Positions 17,458 to 26,363 of a DNA stretch of 64,000 nt are shown piece after piece. A program made the position numbers and the translations under genes. The DNA comes from Chloroflexota bacterium (GTDB lineage: Bacteria; Chloroflexota; Anaerolineae; UBA4142): assembly GCA_016215025.1 (NCBI GenBank), contig JACRMI010000020.1, positions 1 through 64,000 on the forward strand, read 5' to 3'. How positions within the stretch are numbered: position 1 is the stretch's first letter; each line of letters opens with the position of its first letter. Below the pieces are notes generated by a model. That model was not told the DNA's origin and did no database searches. It saw only the letters and a program-made list of their open reading frames with translations.

Positions 17458-18548
17458 TGCGGCGATTCGATGTGAGATGGCTAATCGTCTGCGGGTTGCT
17501 TGCATTGTTGCTCGTTGCACTTGTTGCGCTAACCGTGCCATTATTCGCTTCATGGCAATTGGCGGATTTCTCGGTGACATTTTATCGCGCGGCGCAATAT
17601 ATGCTCCGTGGCGAGAATGTCTATTTCAATTCGTACCCGCATCCATCAAACGGGCGTGAATATCCACCTTATGCGCCGATTTGGATTCTGTATGCGATGG
17701 TGCCTTTCGGTGCTTTGCCGCTGCCGGTTGCAGAAGCATTGAGATTTTGGATCGACATTGGGATGCTGGCGTTGCTGGGTTATCTCTCGGCCCGGTGGTC
17801 GCGTCTTCATCGATTCGGAGCGAGCGCGATGCTGCTGCTCGCGCCGTGGCTCTTGACCGAACTCTCCACGGCGCAATTGACTCCATTTGTTTTCATTGGA
17901 ATATTCTTGAGCTACTGGGGCGTGCGTCGATCTAACGCAGTGGAGACAGCAATTGGATTGTGGTTGATGCTCTCGAAATTCACCATCGTATCGTTAGTGA
18001 TTTTCGCGACAGTGGTATTTGCGTGGCGCAAAGGGATTTTGGGGCGAACGCTCGCGATCCTGGGGGTGCTGATTGTTCTGGCATCGTTGTGGAGCCCAAC
18101 TTGGATTCTCGACGTGGTGAAACTTTATACCGAACGCTTGGCAACACCGCGAGTAGGAGATTCGGTATTACTCTTGCCGGGTTATCCGTGGTCTCAATTG
18201 ATCCTCTTAGCATTCACATCCGGGAGTCTCATTGTCTATCTTTGGCGCTCGCGTGAAATCCAACCGGCGCGCGGAATATGGGCGGTGCTGACGACCGTGA
18301 GTTTGGTGGGTGCGTTGCACACGTTTGTCTATGACTGGCAATTGTTGATGCTGCCCTTGGCGTTGCTGTTACGAGAGCGTTGGGGAATGTGGATCACGTT
18401 ATTTCTCTATCTTTACGCCTTGAGTTGGGCAATCTTCTACGTCGGTATGCAAGTCTTTGTGCCATCAGTGCAGATCATACCTTTGATCGTTCTCATTGCG
18501 GTGTTGATTCGGCAATTTGCATGGCGTCCTAATCGAGGTGTGATTTGA
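17457..18548 (+). CDS. GT87 family membrane glycosyltransferase
   Basis: The protein has 363 residues. The first helix (about 8-35) is followed by DFSVTFYRAAQYMLRGENVYF and EYPPYAPIWILYAMVPF. The Y-R-A-A, G-x-x-x-Y and Y-P-P motifs are diagnostic of the GT87/DUF2029 family, and LMLSKFTIVSLVIFA takes the place of the K-P-Q helix. ATG 17457 shares its A with the preceding TGA; an in-frame GTG at 17454 is less likely. It ends overlapping the TTG of the next gene, so three GT87-like genes form a coupled set. Confidence 0.7.
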   Translation: MRRFDVRWLIVCGLLALLLVALVALTVPLFASWQLADFSVTFYRAAQYMLRGENVYFNSYPHPSNGREYPPYAPIWILYAMVPFGALPLPVAEALRFWIDIGMLALLGYLSARWSRLHRFGASAMLLLAPWLLTELSTAQLTPFVFIGIFLSYWGVRRSNAVETAIGLWLMLSKFTIVSLVIFATVVFAWRKGILGRTLAILGVLIVLASLWSPTWILDVVKLYTERLATPRVGDSVLLLPGYPWSQLILLAFTSGSLIVYLWRSREIQPARGIWAVLTTVSLVGALHTFVYDWQLLMLPLALLLRERWGMWITLFLYLYALSWAIFYVGMQVFVPSVQIIPLIVLIAVLIRQFAWRPNRGVI

Positions 18549-19906
18549 TTGATGTCAGCAGTGGGCGCGCGCCTAACCTGAATGCACCCTGGCGACTTTC
18601 GTCGGATGCTATCCTGTTCATCGCGTTGTGGGCAGCTCAATTTTGGTCGAGCAGTCTGAGTGGCTTTATTGTTCCAACAGAAAGCTTTAGCATGATGGAG
18701 GTCATTCGCCTCACGCGGGTTATGGCTTATGCACCGGTATCCACGATAATGATAGTCGTGCTCTGCAGCTATATCGTGGCTGATGTGGCGTTAAGCGGTC
18801 CGCGACAATTCAGGATCAAATTGATTGCGATCTGGATTCTGATTATTGCGTTTGTCTTTATCCCAACAGTTGCAGCAATTTTCTATCGTCACTCTACTGC
18901 ACCCTATCGCTTTATTCACGATGGAGCGATCCAACTCGAAGAGGCGATCAAGTTCTTGCTGGCGGGGAAGAATCCCTATGTTGAAAACTACACTGAAACG
19001 CCGATGGCACTGTGGTCCTTTCACGAGCAAGGGTTTGATGTCAATCCAGCTTTGTATCACTTGCCTTATTTGCCATTCACGTTCCTTGTTTCTGTTCCTG
19101 TATACTTGGTTTCCCAATTTGCAATCGGATGGTTCGATCAACGTCTAGTTTTTCTCATCATGTTCCTCTTTCTCATTCCGATACTTTTGCAAATCGGAGG
19201 GACCCCTTCCGAAAAACTTGGGGCATTGATGATGGTAGCACTCAACCCGCTCTTTGTGCCCTATTTTGTTGAAGGTCGGAACGATGTGGTTGTGCTGTTT
19301 TGGATCGTCGGTTCAGTTCTATTTCTGCAACGGAATCAACCGGTTTGGTCTGGGCTATTTCTCGCGTGTGCGGTGGGCAGCAAACAAACTGCGTGGTTCT
19401 TGGTTCCTTTCTTTCTACTGTTCGTTCTCAAGTTATCTAGCTCCGATCAGTGGCAGGCAATTGCACCGCGTGCAAAGCAATTGGCCCCTGGAGCAATTTG
19501 GCTGGCGTTAATCTTGTTTCCATTTCTGATATGGAACCCAGCAGCGTTTGTTGAAGACACCATCAATTTTCAATCGGGGATTTCAGCCAACGCGCTCAGT
19601 TATCCCGTCAAAAGCTTGGGGCTAGGAGATTTGCTTGTGGGATTTGGCATAATTCAATCGAATGACCAAGCTTTTCCATTTTCGTTATTACAGATTTTGT
19701 TTGGGGGATTGACTCTGGGGTTGCTTCTGCGTAAACAGTTGTCGCATAACACTTTGGGACAAATATTATTCAATTATGCGGTTCTCTTTTTTGTATCTGC
19801 ATTCTTTTCACGCACATTTAACGACAATCACTTGGGCTTTGCCCTGATTTTGCTTTTGCTTCCTTCTTTGGTTGCAGAACCGACTACTCAAAAATCCAAC
19901 CCTTGA
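18545..19906 (+). CDS. GT87-like polytopic membrane protein
   Basis: The protein has 453 residues and about eleven helices. After two helices an outer loop reads RFIHDGAIQLEEAIKFLLAG, then KNPYVENY, with ALYHLPYLPFTFL further on. These match the D-x-x-x-x-x-x-A, G-x-x-P-Y and Y-P/L-P steps of GT87-like enzymes, though more divergently than the two preceding genes. FVEGRNDVVVLFWIVGS replaces the G-Q-x-N helix. TTG at 18545 is taken as start because GAGGTG lies about six bases upstream and the codon overlaps the preceding TGA; the first ATG (18690s) would remove a helix. Confidence 0.6.
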   Translation: MIDVSSGRAPNLNAPWRLSSDAILFIALWAAQFWSSSLSGFIVPTESFSMMEVIRLTRVMAYAPVSTIMIVVLCSYIVADVALSGPRQFRIKLIAIWILIIAFVFIPTVAAIFYRHSTAPYRFIHDGAIQLEEAIKFLLAGKNPYVENYTETPMALWSFHEQGFDVNPALYHLPYLPFTFLVSVPVYLVSQFAIGWFDQRLVFLIMFLFLIPILLQIGGTPSEKLGALMMVALNPLFVPYFVEGRNDVVVLFWIVGSVLFLQRNQPVWSGLFLACAVGSKQTAWFLVPFFLLFVLKLSSSDQWQAIAPRAKQLAPGAIWLALILFPFLIWNPAAFVEDTINFQSGISANALSYPVKSLGLGDLLVGFGIIQSNDQAFPFSLLQILFGGLTLGLLLRKQLSHNTLGQILFNYAVLFFVSAFFSRTFNDNHLGFALILLLLPSLVAEPTTQKSNP

Positions 19907-19994
19907 GCGTTTTATTTTCTATAGCGTCGTTGCCTGGATCGCTTGCCATGGAAGCAGATTCGCCGTTCATAATCGCGCGTTTGTACGAACTGGG

Positions 19995-21176
19995 TTATTT
20001 TTTGTATTGAATAGCGTGTCCTCGCGCGACGAACTTTTTCTCAAAAGTGTGCCAGGAGAAATAGGCAAGTGCGAGGGTGATTGTGAACGATAGGAGGGTG
20101 ACGAGGATATCGGCGACAGTTTGCAGATGCGGTGTTTGATTGAGAAGCATTGCATGTGCCAAACGATTCACCGGATCATGAAACAGGTAAATACCATATG
20201 CCAAAATGCCAAGTTGGCGTAATAATGGGTTCTGCGTGAGTTTGGAAACAAGACCCCGTTGCTCTGTGATGGCGATCAAGAGGAAGCACGCATAAAGTAA
20301 GGCAAGCAAAGAATAACCATACGTGTTCATTTCTACAGAATGGTCCTCTGGCGCAAGGTGTGTGGGCAGAAAAGCGAGACTGAATGCCAAGATGAACATC
20401 AAAGTGTATAGTGCTCGGCGATGAGTTTGGATCAGATTTTTGGTAAAGGACCGCCGCATGAGGTAAGCGCACAGGACACCAAAGAATAACGCATCCATCC
20501 GCGCAAACAATAGCACATAATTTGCGAAAATCACGTTACTCGCAAGCCATTGGACAATACGCCAAACAGGGGAGAGTAGGATCAGTGTGACAAGTAATCG
20601 AGGAATCCAACGCGGCTTGACCAATCGAATAATAAATGGCAACAATAAGTAGAATTGTTCTTCGACTGCCAGTGACCACGTCACCGAGAGCCATGCCGGA
20701 CCCCACCGGTTTTCCATCGCCATTTGGATATTCTGGGTATAAGTGATATATGCGAGCGGAGAAAACGGACTGCCAAACAGCGCAATCATTGGGGGCGAAG
20801 CCCAGAATACCAGCATAATGGTTCCAACGATGAGAAATGCAACAAGGTATGCAAAGTAGAGCGGAAAAATACGCGCAATCCGACGTGCATAAAAGGATTG
20901 AAAATAGTTTGGTGCCTTACGGTGGTCAAGCAAAATTCCGCCGATAAGAAAACCAGAGAGGACGAAAAAGAGGTCTACTCCGCTCCATGTAAGATCGGCT
21001 AACTTGGCTGCATACTCGGTCAAAAGATTAGCATGTGGATCGATGGACTTGGCGAAGTAATGGAAGATGACCACCAAGAGGATCGCAATGCCACGTATTC
21101 CATCAAGTTGTGGAATGTGCAAAGAAGAGATTGGAGCATCTATAACTTTGGTGTCTGCGGGAGATAGTGTGTTCAA
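19995..21176 (-). CDS. acyltransferase 3 family membrane protein (OafA/YrhL type)
   Basis: The protein has 393 residues and about ten helices. IPQLDGIRGIAILLVVIFHYF at about residues 22-42 carries the R-x-x-x-x-x-x-x-x-x-H motif (Arg before, His after) of acyltransferase-3 proteins. GVDLFFVLSGFLIGGILL and FYARRIARIFPLYFAYL follow in their usual order. Such enzymes O-acetylate or otherwise acylate cell-surface glycans using cytoplasmic acyl-CoA. It is convergent with the glycosyltransferase run, so it may decorate the same polymer. The start is TTG at 21176; no ATG lies nearby. A good promoter sits about 30-60 bp upstream. Confidence 0.85.
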   Translation of the reverse strand: MNTLSPADTKVIDAPISSLHIPQLDGIRGIAILLVVIFHYFAKSIDPHANLLTEYAAKLADLTWSGVDLFFVLSGFLIGGILLDHRKAPNYFQSFYARRIARIFPLYFAYLVAFLIVGTIMLVFWASPPMIALFGSPFSPLAYITYTQNIQMAMENRWGPAWLSVTWSLAVEEQFYLLLPFIIRLVKPRWIPRLLVTLILLSPVWRIVQWLASNVIFANYVLLFARMDALFFGVLCAYLMRRSFTKNLIQTHRRALYTLMFILAFSLAFLPTHLAPEDHSVEMNTYGYSLLALLYACFLLIAITEQRGLVSKLTQNPLLRQLGILAYGIYLFHDPVNRLAHAMLLNQTPHLQTVADILVTLLSFTITLALAYFSWHTFEKKFVARGHAIQYKK

Positions 21177-21207
21177 TGTTCAGATCTCAATAAGAATTAT
21201 CGATTTT

Positions 21208-21236
21208 ATTTTAGGGTAGCAATGGAACTTGGTCAA
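21208..21236 (-). promoter_or_regulatory. sigma70-type promoter for the acyltransferase gene
   Basis: On the minus strand TTGACC (21236-21231), a 17-bp spacer and TAAAAT (21213-21208) lie 32 bp upstream of the TTG start. Spacing and hexamers are near consensus. Confidence 0.6.
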
Positions 21237-21292
21237 TGGTTCTTTGGAACTTGTTTTCAATTTGGGGTTGCTTTGGTTGGCATGTATAACCT

Positions 21293-22197
21293 ATGAAGCG
21301 TCTCATTTCCTCTGGCATCATTGCTCTGCTTATCCTTGTGCTCACTTTATTTCTCGCTGGTGCTGTTTGCAGGCGCGGATGATCCAAGTGTTTACGTTCT
21401 GTGCCTTACCGTCGTTACGCGGTTTGGCGGCGTCGAATCCGATAGATCGCCAAGTGCGCTTGCCGACTGCGCGTGTCGAGTTGCAATCGATTGTCGCAGC
21501 TGACCCCAATGTCCGCGCTGCCTCGATTGTTGACATGAGTGGCCAAGTCATTTATGCGACTGACTCGACTGTGAACGAAATCTGGAGCGAACGCGTTTTC
21601 GTGCAGCAAGCCTTGCGCGGTCAACTGCACGCGTCGGTGCCAGTGCGCGAATTTGGCGAGGTATCGCAATACTATTCTGCACCGCTGTTGAATAATGCTC
21701 GGGAAGTTGCCGGCGCAGTGGTGCTGCGAATCGCGGTGCAAGACATGTGGGCGGCGCTGGATAATCAGTCCGACATGTGGTTGGTCGATGAGAATGGCGT
21801 ACGAATCGCAGATACCTCTGCCAAGCCACAAACCTTTGTTGCTCTAGAGCCGCTCAACGCCAATACGATGTCGACTATCTATCGCACCAAACTTTATGGA
21901 CCCGAAATAACGCAGATTCGCTCGACGAATTTTCCCGACTTGGCGGTGGCGGTTCGACGCCGGTCAACTCCGGTGACTTGGCAGGATGCGCAAGGACAAG
22001 TGATTCACGCAGCGATGGAGCGCTTGAAAACGAACTCGTGGACCGTAATAGCGTTTGCCAGCGAAGATTCTATTTTTGCGGCAGTGAATGATGCACTTGT
22101 GCTTCAGATTTTGATCGCGTTAGTTAGCGCTATTGTCGCGGCATGTGCAGTATTGTGGGGCAGGTCCATTTCAAGCTCGAACGAGAAAGACGGATGA
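21293..22197 (+). CDS. membrane-anchored Cache-type sensor domain protein with a probable N-terminal frameshift
   Basis: From about 21379 the frame encodes a double-Cache-like extracellular domain: VAADPNVRAASIVDMSGQVIY, then RVFVQQALRG, WLVDENGVRIADTS and NSWTVIAF. A C-terminal helix (LVLQILIALVSAIVAACAVLW) ends the protein with no HAMP, kinase or cyclase domain. The expected N-terminal anchor is present in a different frame: ATG 21293 gives MKRLISSGIIALLILVLT and LFLAGAVCRRG before a stop at 21380. A one-base deletion (or two-base insertion) near 21355-21375 would join the two. The last four bases overlap the next gene. It is a pseudogene or carries a sequencing error; otherwise translation starts at ATG 21379 without an anchor. 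Confidence 0.6.
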
Positions 22198-23726
22198 CAA
22201 GACGCGATGCGTTTGTTTTGCTGACCGCATTCACCAGCGCAGGCGTATACCTTGCGTTTTCGGCGGTACGTGGCAGCGTTGGGTTTCCATTGGACGATGC
22301 GTGGATTCATCAGGTCTATGCCCGCAACCTGGGAACGAATTTTGAATTTTCATTCTTTACGGGACAGCCTAGCGCCGGTTCTACTTCTCCCCTCTGGTCG
22401 ATTCTTCTCGCGATTGGTTATTTGCTCCGCATTGATTTTCACCTTTGGGCATATCTTCTTGGCATCGTGTTTTTCATTGCCAGTGCACTATTTGCTTCGC
22501 GGTTGTATCAACGCCTATTTTCTACTTCACTGTTCACCGTTCACGCGCCACCGAAGGTGGCGAGCTCACTGTTTCTACTGCTCGAATGGCACATGGCATG
22601 GTCAGCCGTAAGCGGCATGGAGATTTTGCTTTTCATCTTCTTCTCGCTGATTCTGCTAGAACGGTTTTACGCGGGTGAGAAAAGTTGGGTGGTTGGGTTG
22701 TTAGGTGGTTTGTTGGTGCTGACGCGACCGGAAGGGATTGGGCTTGCAGCATTAGTAGCGTTTGGTCTTGCGTTTCAAGTATGGGACGCGGACAAACGCG
22801 GATTGCCGCAGAAAATAATAAACTATCCGCGTTTAGCTGCGTGGCTGCGGCGAACTGCACCACAGTCAATCCGCGTCCTATTTGGTTATGGTCTTGGCTT
22901 GAGCACCATCCTTGTGCCGTACGTGGCTTTTAATCTTGTCACGGTTGGAACAATTTTGCCGAACACGTTTTACGCCAAAGCGGCCGAGTATGCGGTGTTG
23001 TTCGAGCAAAAGAATTTAATCGCTCGCTGGGTCGAGGTTATTACTACGCCATTCATTGGCGCGCAGATTTTGTTGCTACCAGGTTTGATCTACATCGTTG
23101 TCACGTTGGCGAAGAAGCAACAGTGGTTGGCGCTGATTCCGTTCGCGTGGTTGATTGCGTTGCCTACGCTTTACGCATTGCGTTTGCCGGTTACATATCA
23201 GCACGGTCGCTACGAAATGCCAATCATTCCATTCATCGTTATCTACGGAATCTGGGGAACGGCGGAATTGTTCAAACGCCTGAAGAGTTGGGTGATTCGT
23301 ACCGCATGGGGATTTTCCATCGCCATAGTGCTTATCATCTTTTGGTTTCTCGGCGCGGCGCAGTATGCAACCGATGTGGCGATTATCAATTGCGAGATGG
23401 TTGGCACAGCCAAGTGGATTGGGGCGAATGCGCCTGCCGATGCCGTTGTCGCTGCGCACGACATTGGCGCGCTGGGATATTACTACAATCGACCGTTCAT
23501 CGATTTGGCAGGATTGGCGACGCCCGAGGTGATTCCGTTTATACGCGACGAAGGTCGCCTGCGCGATTTTCTCTTCTCGCGTCATGCGACCTTCGTGGTA
23601 GTTTTTCCCGATTGGTATTCGATTTTGGATTCTGACCCGCGATTTGTCCCGGCATACCAAACCGATTGTGCCGCAACGCGCAACGCGGGCGAGAAGAATA
23701 TGATCGTTTATCGGATCGTGCGATAG
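22194..23726 (+). CDS. GT-C type polytopic membrane glycosyltransferase
   Basis: The protein has 510 residues and about eleven helices. The first loop reads FPLDDAWIHQVYARNLG, then GQPSAGSTSPLWSILLAIGY. The D-D-A-W-I-H and G-S-T-S-P-L-W blocks are typical of a GT39-like group that I associate with Chloroflexota. TRPEGIGLAALVAF occupies a mid helix and NTFYAKAAEY an outer loop. ATG 22194 overlaps the Cache gene stop (ATGA); the upstream part of the open frame overlaps that gene and is excluded. A run of heptamers at 22521-22548 encodes STSLFTVHA in a loop. The stop TAG (23724) is supplied by an octamer repeat. Confidence 0.65.
   Translation: MTRRDAFVLLTAFTSAGVYLAFSAVRGSVGFPLDDAWIHQVYARNLGTNFEFSFFTGQPSAGSTSPLWSILLAIGYLLRIDFHLWAYLLGIVFFIASALFASRLYQRLFSTSLFTVHAPPKVASSLFLLLEWHMAWSAVSGMEILLFIFFSLILLERFYAGEKSWVVGLLGGLLVLTRPEGIGLAALVAFGLAFQVWDADKRGLPQKIINYPRLAAWLRRTAPQSIRVLFGYGLGLSTILVPYVAFNLVTVGTILPNTFYAKAAEYAVLFEQKNLIARWVEVITTPFIGAQILLLPGLIYIVVTLAKKQQWLALIPFAWLIALPTLYALRLPVTYQHGRYEMPIIPFIVIYGIWGTAELFKRLKSWVIRTAWGFSIAIVLIIFWFLGAAQYATDVAIINCEMVGTAKWIGANAPADAVVAAHDIGALGYYYNRPFIDLAGLATPEVIPFIRDEGRLRDFLFSRHATFVVVFPDWYSILDSDPRFVPAYQTDCAATRNAGEKNMIVYRIVR
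22521..22548 (+). repeat. short heptamer array in coding sequence
   Basis: Four 7-bp words in phase: tctactt, cactgtt, caccgtt, cacgcgc. The middle two differ by one base. They encode part of a hydrophilic loop of the GT-C protein. Confidence 0.55.
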
Positions 23727-23805
23727 TGCGATAGTTGGCTCATAATCGATTTTAGCGAAACCAACCAACAAACTAACGAACTATCTCACTATTGGACTAT
23801 CCAAC
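23718..23805. repeat. octamer array with inverted arm between convergent genes
   Basis: The left part has GTGCGATA twice and then a related word. The right part has CGAACTAT, CTCACTAT and TGGACTAT, whose ACTAT core is the complement of ATAGT on the left. The left array supplies the TAG stop of the upstream gene, and the right arm covers the 3' end of fmt. It could fold as an imperfect stem serving both convergent transcripts. Confidence 0.7.
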
Positions 23806-24725
23806 TTTCCCCCCACAAATTCTTTCTGACCTCTGACAAACTCCTCGATCTTCATCGCACGTTTGCCCGCAAGTTGAACCTCGCGCAACGCGAGCAAGCC
23901 GTCTCCGGTGGCTACGCCGATTTCTTTACCCCAGGCGATAACCTGTCCTGGCTCGGCGGCAATTTCATGTGTCGATGGTTGTGCGTTCAGAATTTTCAGT
24001 TGCACGCCATTCCAAAATGTGAATGCCGAGGGCCATGGATTGAACGCGCGCACACGCCGCGAAATTTCGAGGGCAGATATGTTCCAATCGATCAAGCCTT
24101 CTTCTTTGTGAATCGTCTTGACTATCGTGGCTTGCGAATGGTCTTGTGGCAGCGGCGTGATTTCGCCAGCCAGAATCGCAGGCAATTTTTCGATCATCAA
24201 TGCGGCGGCGACATTCGCCAGCTTAGCGGTCAACGTCGCCGTGGTGTCATCGTCGGCGATGGCGACGAAACGCTGCGCGAGAATGGGTCCCGTATCGAGT
24301 CCAGCTTCCATTTGCATCAGCGTGATGCCGGTCTCTTTATCGCCCGCCAGAATCGCCGCCGAGATCGGAGCGGCGCCGCGATATTTGGGCAATAGCGAGG
24401 CGTGGGTGTTGACGCAGCCGCGCGGCGGAATCGACAAAACATCCGGTGGCAATATCAAGCCGTAAGCAGCGACGATAATCACATCGGGTGCAAGCGTCCG
24501 CAATTCGGCAATCGCATCGGGATGGCGCAGTGACTTGGGTTGGAAAATCGCCAAGCCGCGAGATTCGGCGAGTCGTTTGATCGGCGAGATTTGCAGCTTG
24601 TTGCCACGCCCCGCCGGTTTGTCGGGACGCGTATAGACGCCGACGATTTTATGCGTTGTCTGGGTCAAGGCGTCGAGCACAGGAACAGCAAAGTCGGGTG
24701 TGCCCATGAAGATAATGCGCGACAT
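23781..24725 (-). CDS. fmt: methionyl-tRNA formyltransferase
   Basis: The protein has 314 residues, the usual length. It transfers a formyl group from 10-formyl-tetrahydrofolate to Met-tRNA(fMet) in the cytoplasm. FMGTPDFAVP begins the Rossmann domain. NTHASLLPKYRGAAP places Asn106 and His108, and AGLDTGPIL places Asp144: the catalytic N-H-D triad of the family. The C-terminal OB-like domain begins around residue 208 (RAFNPWPSAFTFW). GGAGGAATTC precedes ATG 24725. No def or priA gene is adjacent. The last about 20 codons overlap the repeat at 23718-23805, so the C-terminal tail may be repeat-derived. Confidence 0.95.
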   Translation of the reverse strand: MSRIIFMGTPDFAVPVLDALTQTTHKIVGVYTRPDKPAGRGNKLQISPIKRLAESRGLAIFQPKSLRHPDAIAELRTLAPDVIIVAAYGLILPPDVLSIPPRGCVNTHASLLPKYRGAAPISAAILAGDKETGITLMQMEAGLDTGPILAQRFVAIADDDTTATLTAKLANVAAALMIEKLPAILAGEITPLPQDHSQATIVKTIHKEEGLIDWNISALEISRRVRAFNPWPSAFTFWNGVQLKILNAQPSTHEIAAEPGQVIAWGKEIGVATGDGLLALREVQLAGKRAMKIEEFVRGQKEFVGGKLDSPIVR

Positions 24726-24778
24726 GAATTCCTCCGCGCATCATTTTAACACAGATATACAGTTTTGGGTGCACAGGT

Positions 24779-25009
24779 TCACGGCGTCATGCTCTTGGTT
24801 GTTTGGAATGATCCACTCTGCACTATTTGTTTTCGAAATTGAGCTAACGAGCGTCGTGCGGTGCGCGCGTGCTGTTGGATTGAGTTTAGAATTGAACTAG
24901 GCGCGGGCTTGAGCGATAGCACCAGTCGATCTGTTTCGGCTTGGCGCAGGCGCTCGGCGATTTCATCCTCCTTGATCTTTTGGGTGACGTAATCAAATTG
25001 GTAAAGCAC
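24779..25009 (-). CDS. small hypothetical protein
   Basis: The product has 76 residues, starts MLYQFDYVTQKIKEDEIAER and is strongly charged, with a predicted helical N-terminal half rich in Glu, Arg and Lys. The start is GTG at 25009, with AGAGG about seven bases upstream on the minus strand, which argues that it is real. It lies between fmt and the OpgC-like gene, all on the minus strand. No function is recognised. Confidence 0.5.
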   Translation of the reverse strand: MLYQFDYVTQKIKEDEIAERLRQAETDRLVLSLKPAPSSILNSIQQHARTARRSLAQFRKQIVQSGSFQTTKSMTP

Positions 25010-25076
25010 GTTGACCTCTCTTGCTGAAGTTTAAACGCTCGTAGCGAGCAAACTTTTTAGAATCCGATATTTTGAG

Positions 25077-26201
25077 TCAGCGCGGTATAAGGTTGAATAA
25101 GAATTGTTTGCGAATCATTGCCCAAATTGTCAGGACGGTCATGATCTGCAAGCTGGTGTTCAATGTTCCGATCATCGCCAGGTTGATGGGCAAGTAACCA
25201 TTAACGATATGAACAATTCCGATAAGGGCGATATGAATGGTGTACGCATAGAGCGCATTTTGTCCCAAGGGCATCAACAGCCATCCCAGCGATGCAAAGA
25301 TCGGCTTCCACAGCATGGTTGCCATGAGGTAGGCGAATTGGAAGACGATGACACTCGCCAACAATCGCCCCGGCGCGACGGCGCTCTTGAGGAACAGCGC
25401 ATTCGACCAGACACCTTCGGTCGAATAGATTTGGACGAGAATCGCCATGAGCAACGCTGACAAAATCAGGTAGGGCAAGCGAGGCAGTGTACTCAGCGCC
25501 GTCTTGAGCGTCTCGCGATGATAACCTATTGCCATGCCGACGAAAAAGAGCAACTGCCACGCGGCGAGATTGAACGTGGTGTTGTTTTGAATATGCCAGG
25601 ATACGTCGATGCCGTAGAGTTGATAGCCGCCCCACAGCATCACAGAGATCGATTGCAACCAGCCGGTGCGTCCGGTGAGCAAGAGCCACAACGCGCCTAC
25701 CGCTGCAACCATCAAGAAGGTGTACAGCAACATCACGTCGCTCAGATAAAACGTCTGGCGCAGCAACAACACATCGATGAGAAAAGTCAGTGGGTTGTCG
25801 ATAGAAACTGAATCCGCCCACGGGAGTCGAAAGAGAGTTGAAACAGTCGCCAACAACAAGGTGAGGATGATCGTCAATTTGTAGAGCGTCCATGCGCGCT
25901 CGAACGCTTTGCGTTGCGCGACGCTCAAGCCCTGTTTGAGCGCAATGCCGCCGTATACCATTCCTACGACAACGCCAGAGATAAAGACAAACGCTTCTGC
26001 ACCCGAAACGAAAAAGGAATTATTCCCCGTGATGTAATAGAGCCACGATGCGCCGCCAAAGTGATTGACTACCATCACAAAGACCGCGAACCCGCGCAAG
26101 AGATCGATTCGCAAATCGCGTTTGTCGGCGACGGCATATGCCCAGTTCAATCGTGCTACACGGGGCAGGGTTAGAATCGACTCATGGGAAATTATAGACA
26201 T
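25077..26201 (-). CDS. OpgC-like membrane acyltransferase
   Basis: The protein has 374 residues and about ten helices. RDLRIDLLRGFAVFVMVVNH at about 28-47 contains the R-G-x-x-x-x-x-x-x-x-x-H arrangement. YYITGNNSFFVSGAEAFVFI and SGVVVGMVYGG are characteristic of the OpgC protein family, which succinylates periplasmic glucans. It probably transfers an acyl group to an exported glycan, consistent with the nearby glycosyltransferase island and acyltransferase-3. GGAGGAG lies about five bases before ATG 26201. It is isolated from the upstream regulator by a bidirectional terminator. Confidence 0.8.
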   Translation of the reverse strand: MSIISHESILTLPRVARLNWAYAVADKRDLRIDLLRGFAVFVMVVNHFGGASWLYYITGNNSFFVSGAEAFVFISGVVVGMVYGGIALKQGLSVAQRKAFERAWTLYKLTIILTLLLATVSTLFRLPWADSVSIDNPLTFLIDVLLLRQTFYLSDVMLLYTFLMVAAVGALWLLLTGRTGWLQSISVMLWGGYQLYGIDVSWHIQNNTTFNLAAWQLLFFVGMAIGYHRETLKTALSTLPRLPYLILSALLMAILVQIYSTEGVWSNALFLKSAVAPGRLLASVIVFQFAYLMATMLWKPIFASLGWLLMPLGQNALYAYTIHIALIGIVHIVNGYLPINLAMIGTLNTSLQIMTVLTIWAMIRKQFLFNLIPR

Positions 26202-26271
26202 TCAAGCTCCTCCGCATTCCGCGAGCAGAATACACGACCAGCGTGAAAAAAACGCGAAATGCACCCGAAAC

Positions 26272-26307
26272 AAAAAGACCGTTTTTCAGCCCCAAAACGG
26301 TCTTTTT
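26272..26307. terminator. bidirectional rho-independent terminator
   Basis: Perfect 14-bp arms, aaaaagaccgtttt (26272-26285) and its complement (26294-26307), with an 8-base loop. The arms give an A-tract on one side and a T-tract on the other. It lies just after the 3' end of the minus-strand regulator. Confidence 0.85.
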
Positions 26308-26363
26308 TCACAATACCTTCGCCAATTTGTCAATTTGAAGGGACATGACGAAAAGTTCAATTT

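Noticed and set aside
21262-21290. Promoter TTGGGG-17-TATAAC for the Cache gene
   Set aside because: The predicted transcript would begin after the ATG at 21293, so it does not fit the likely start.
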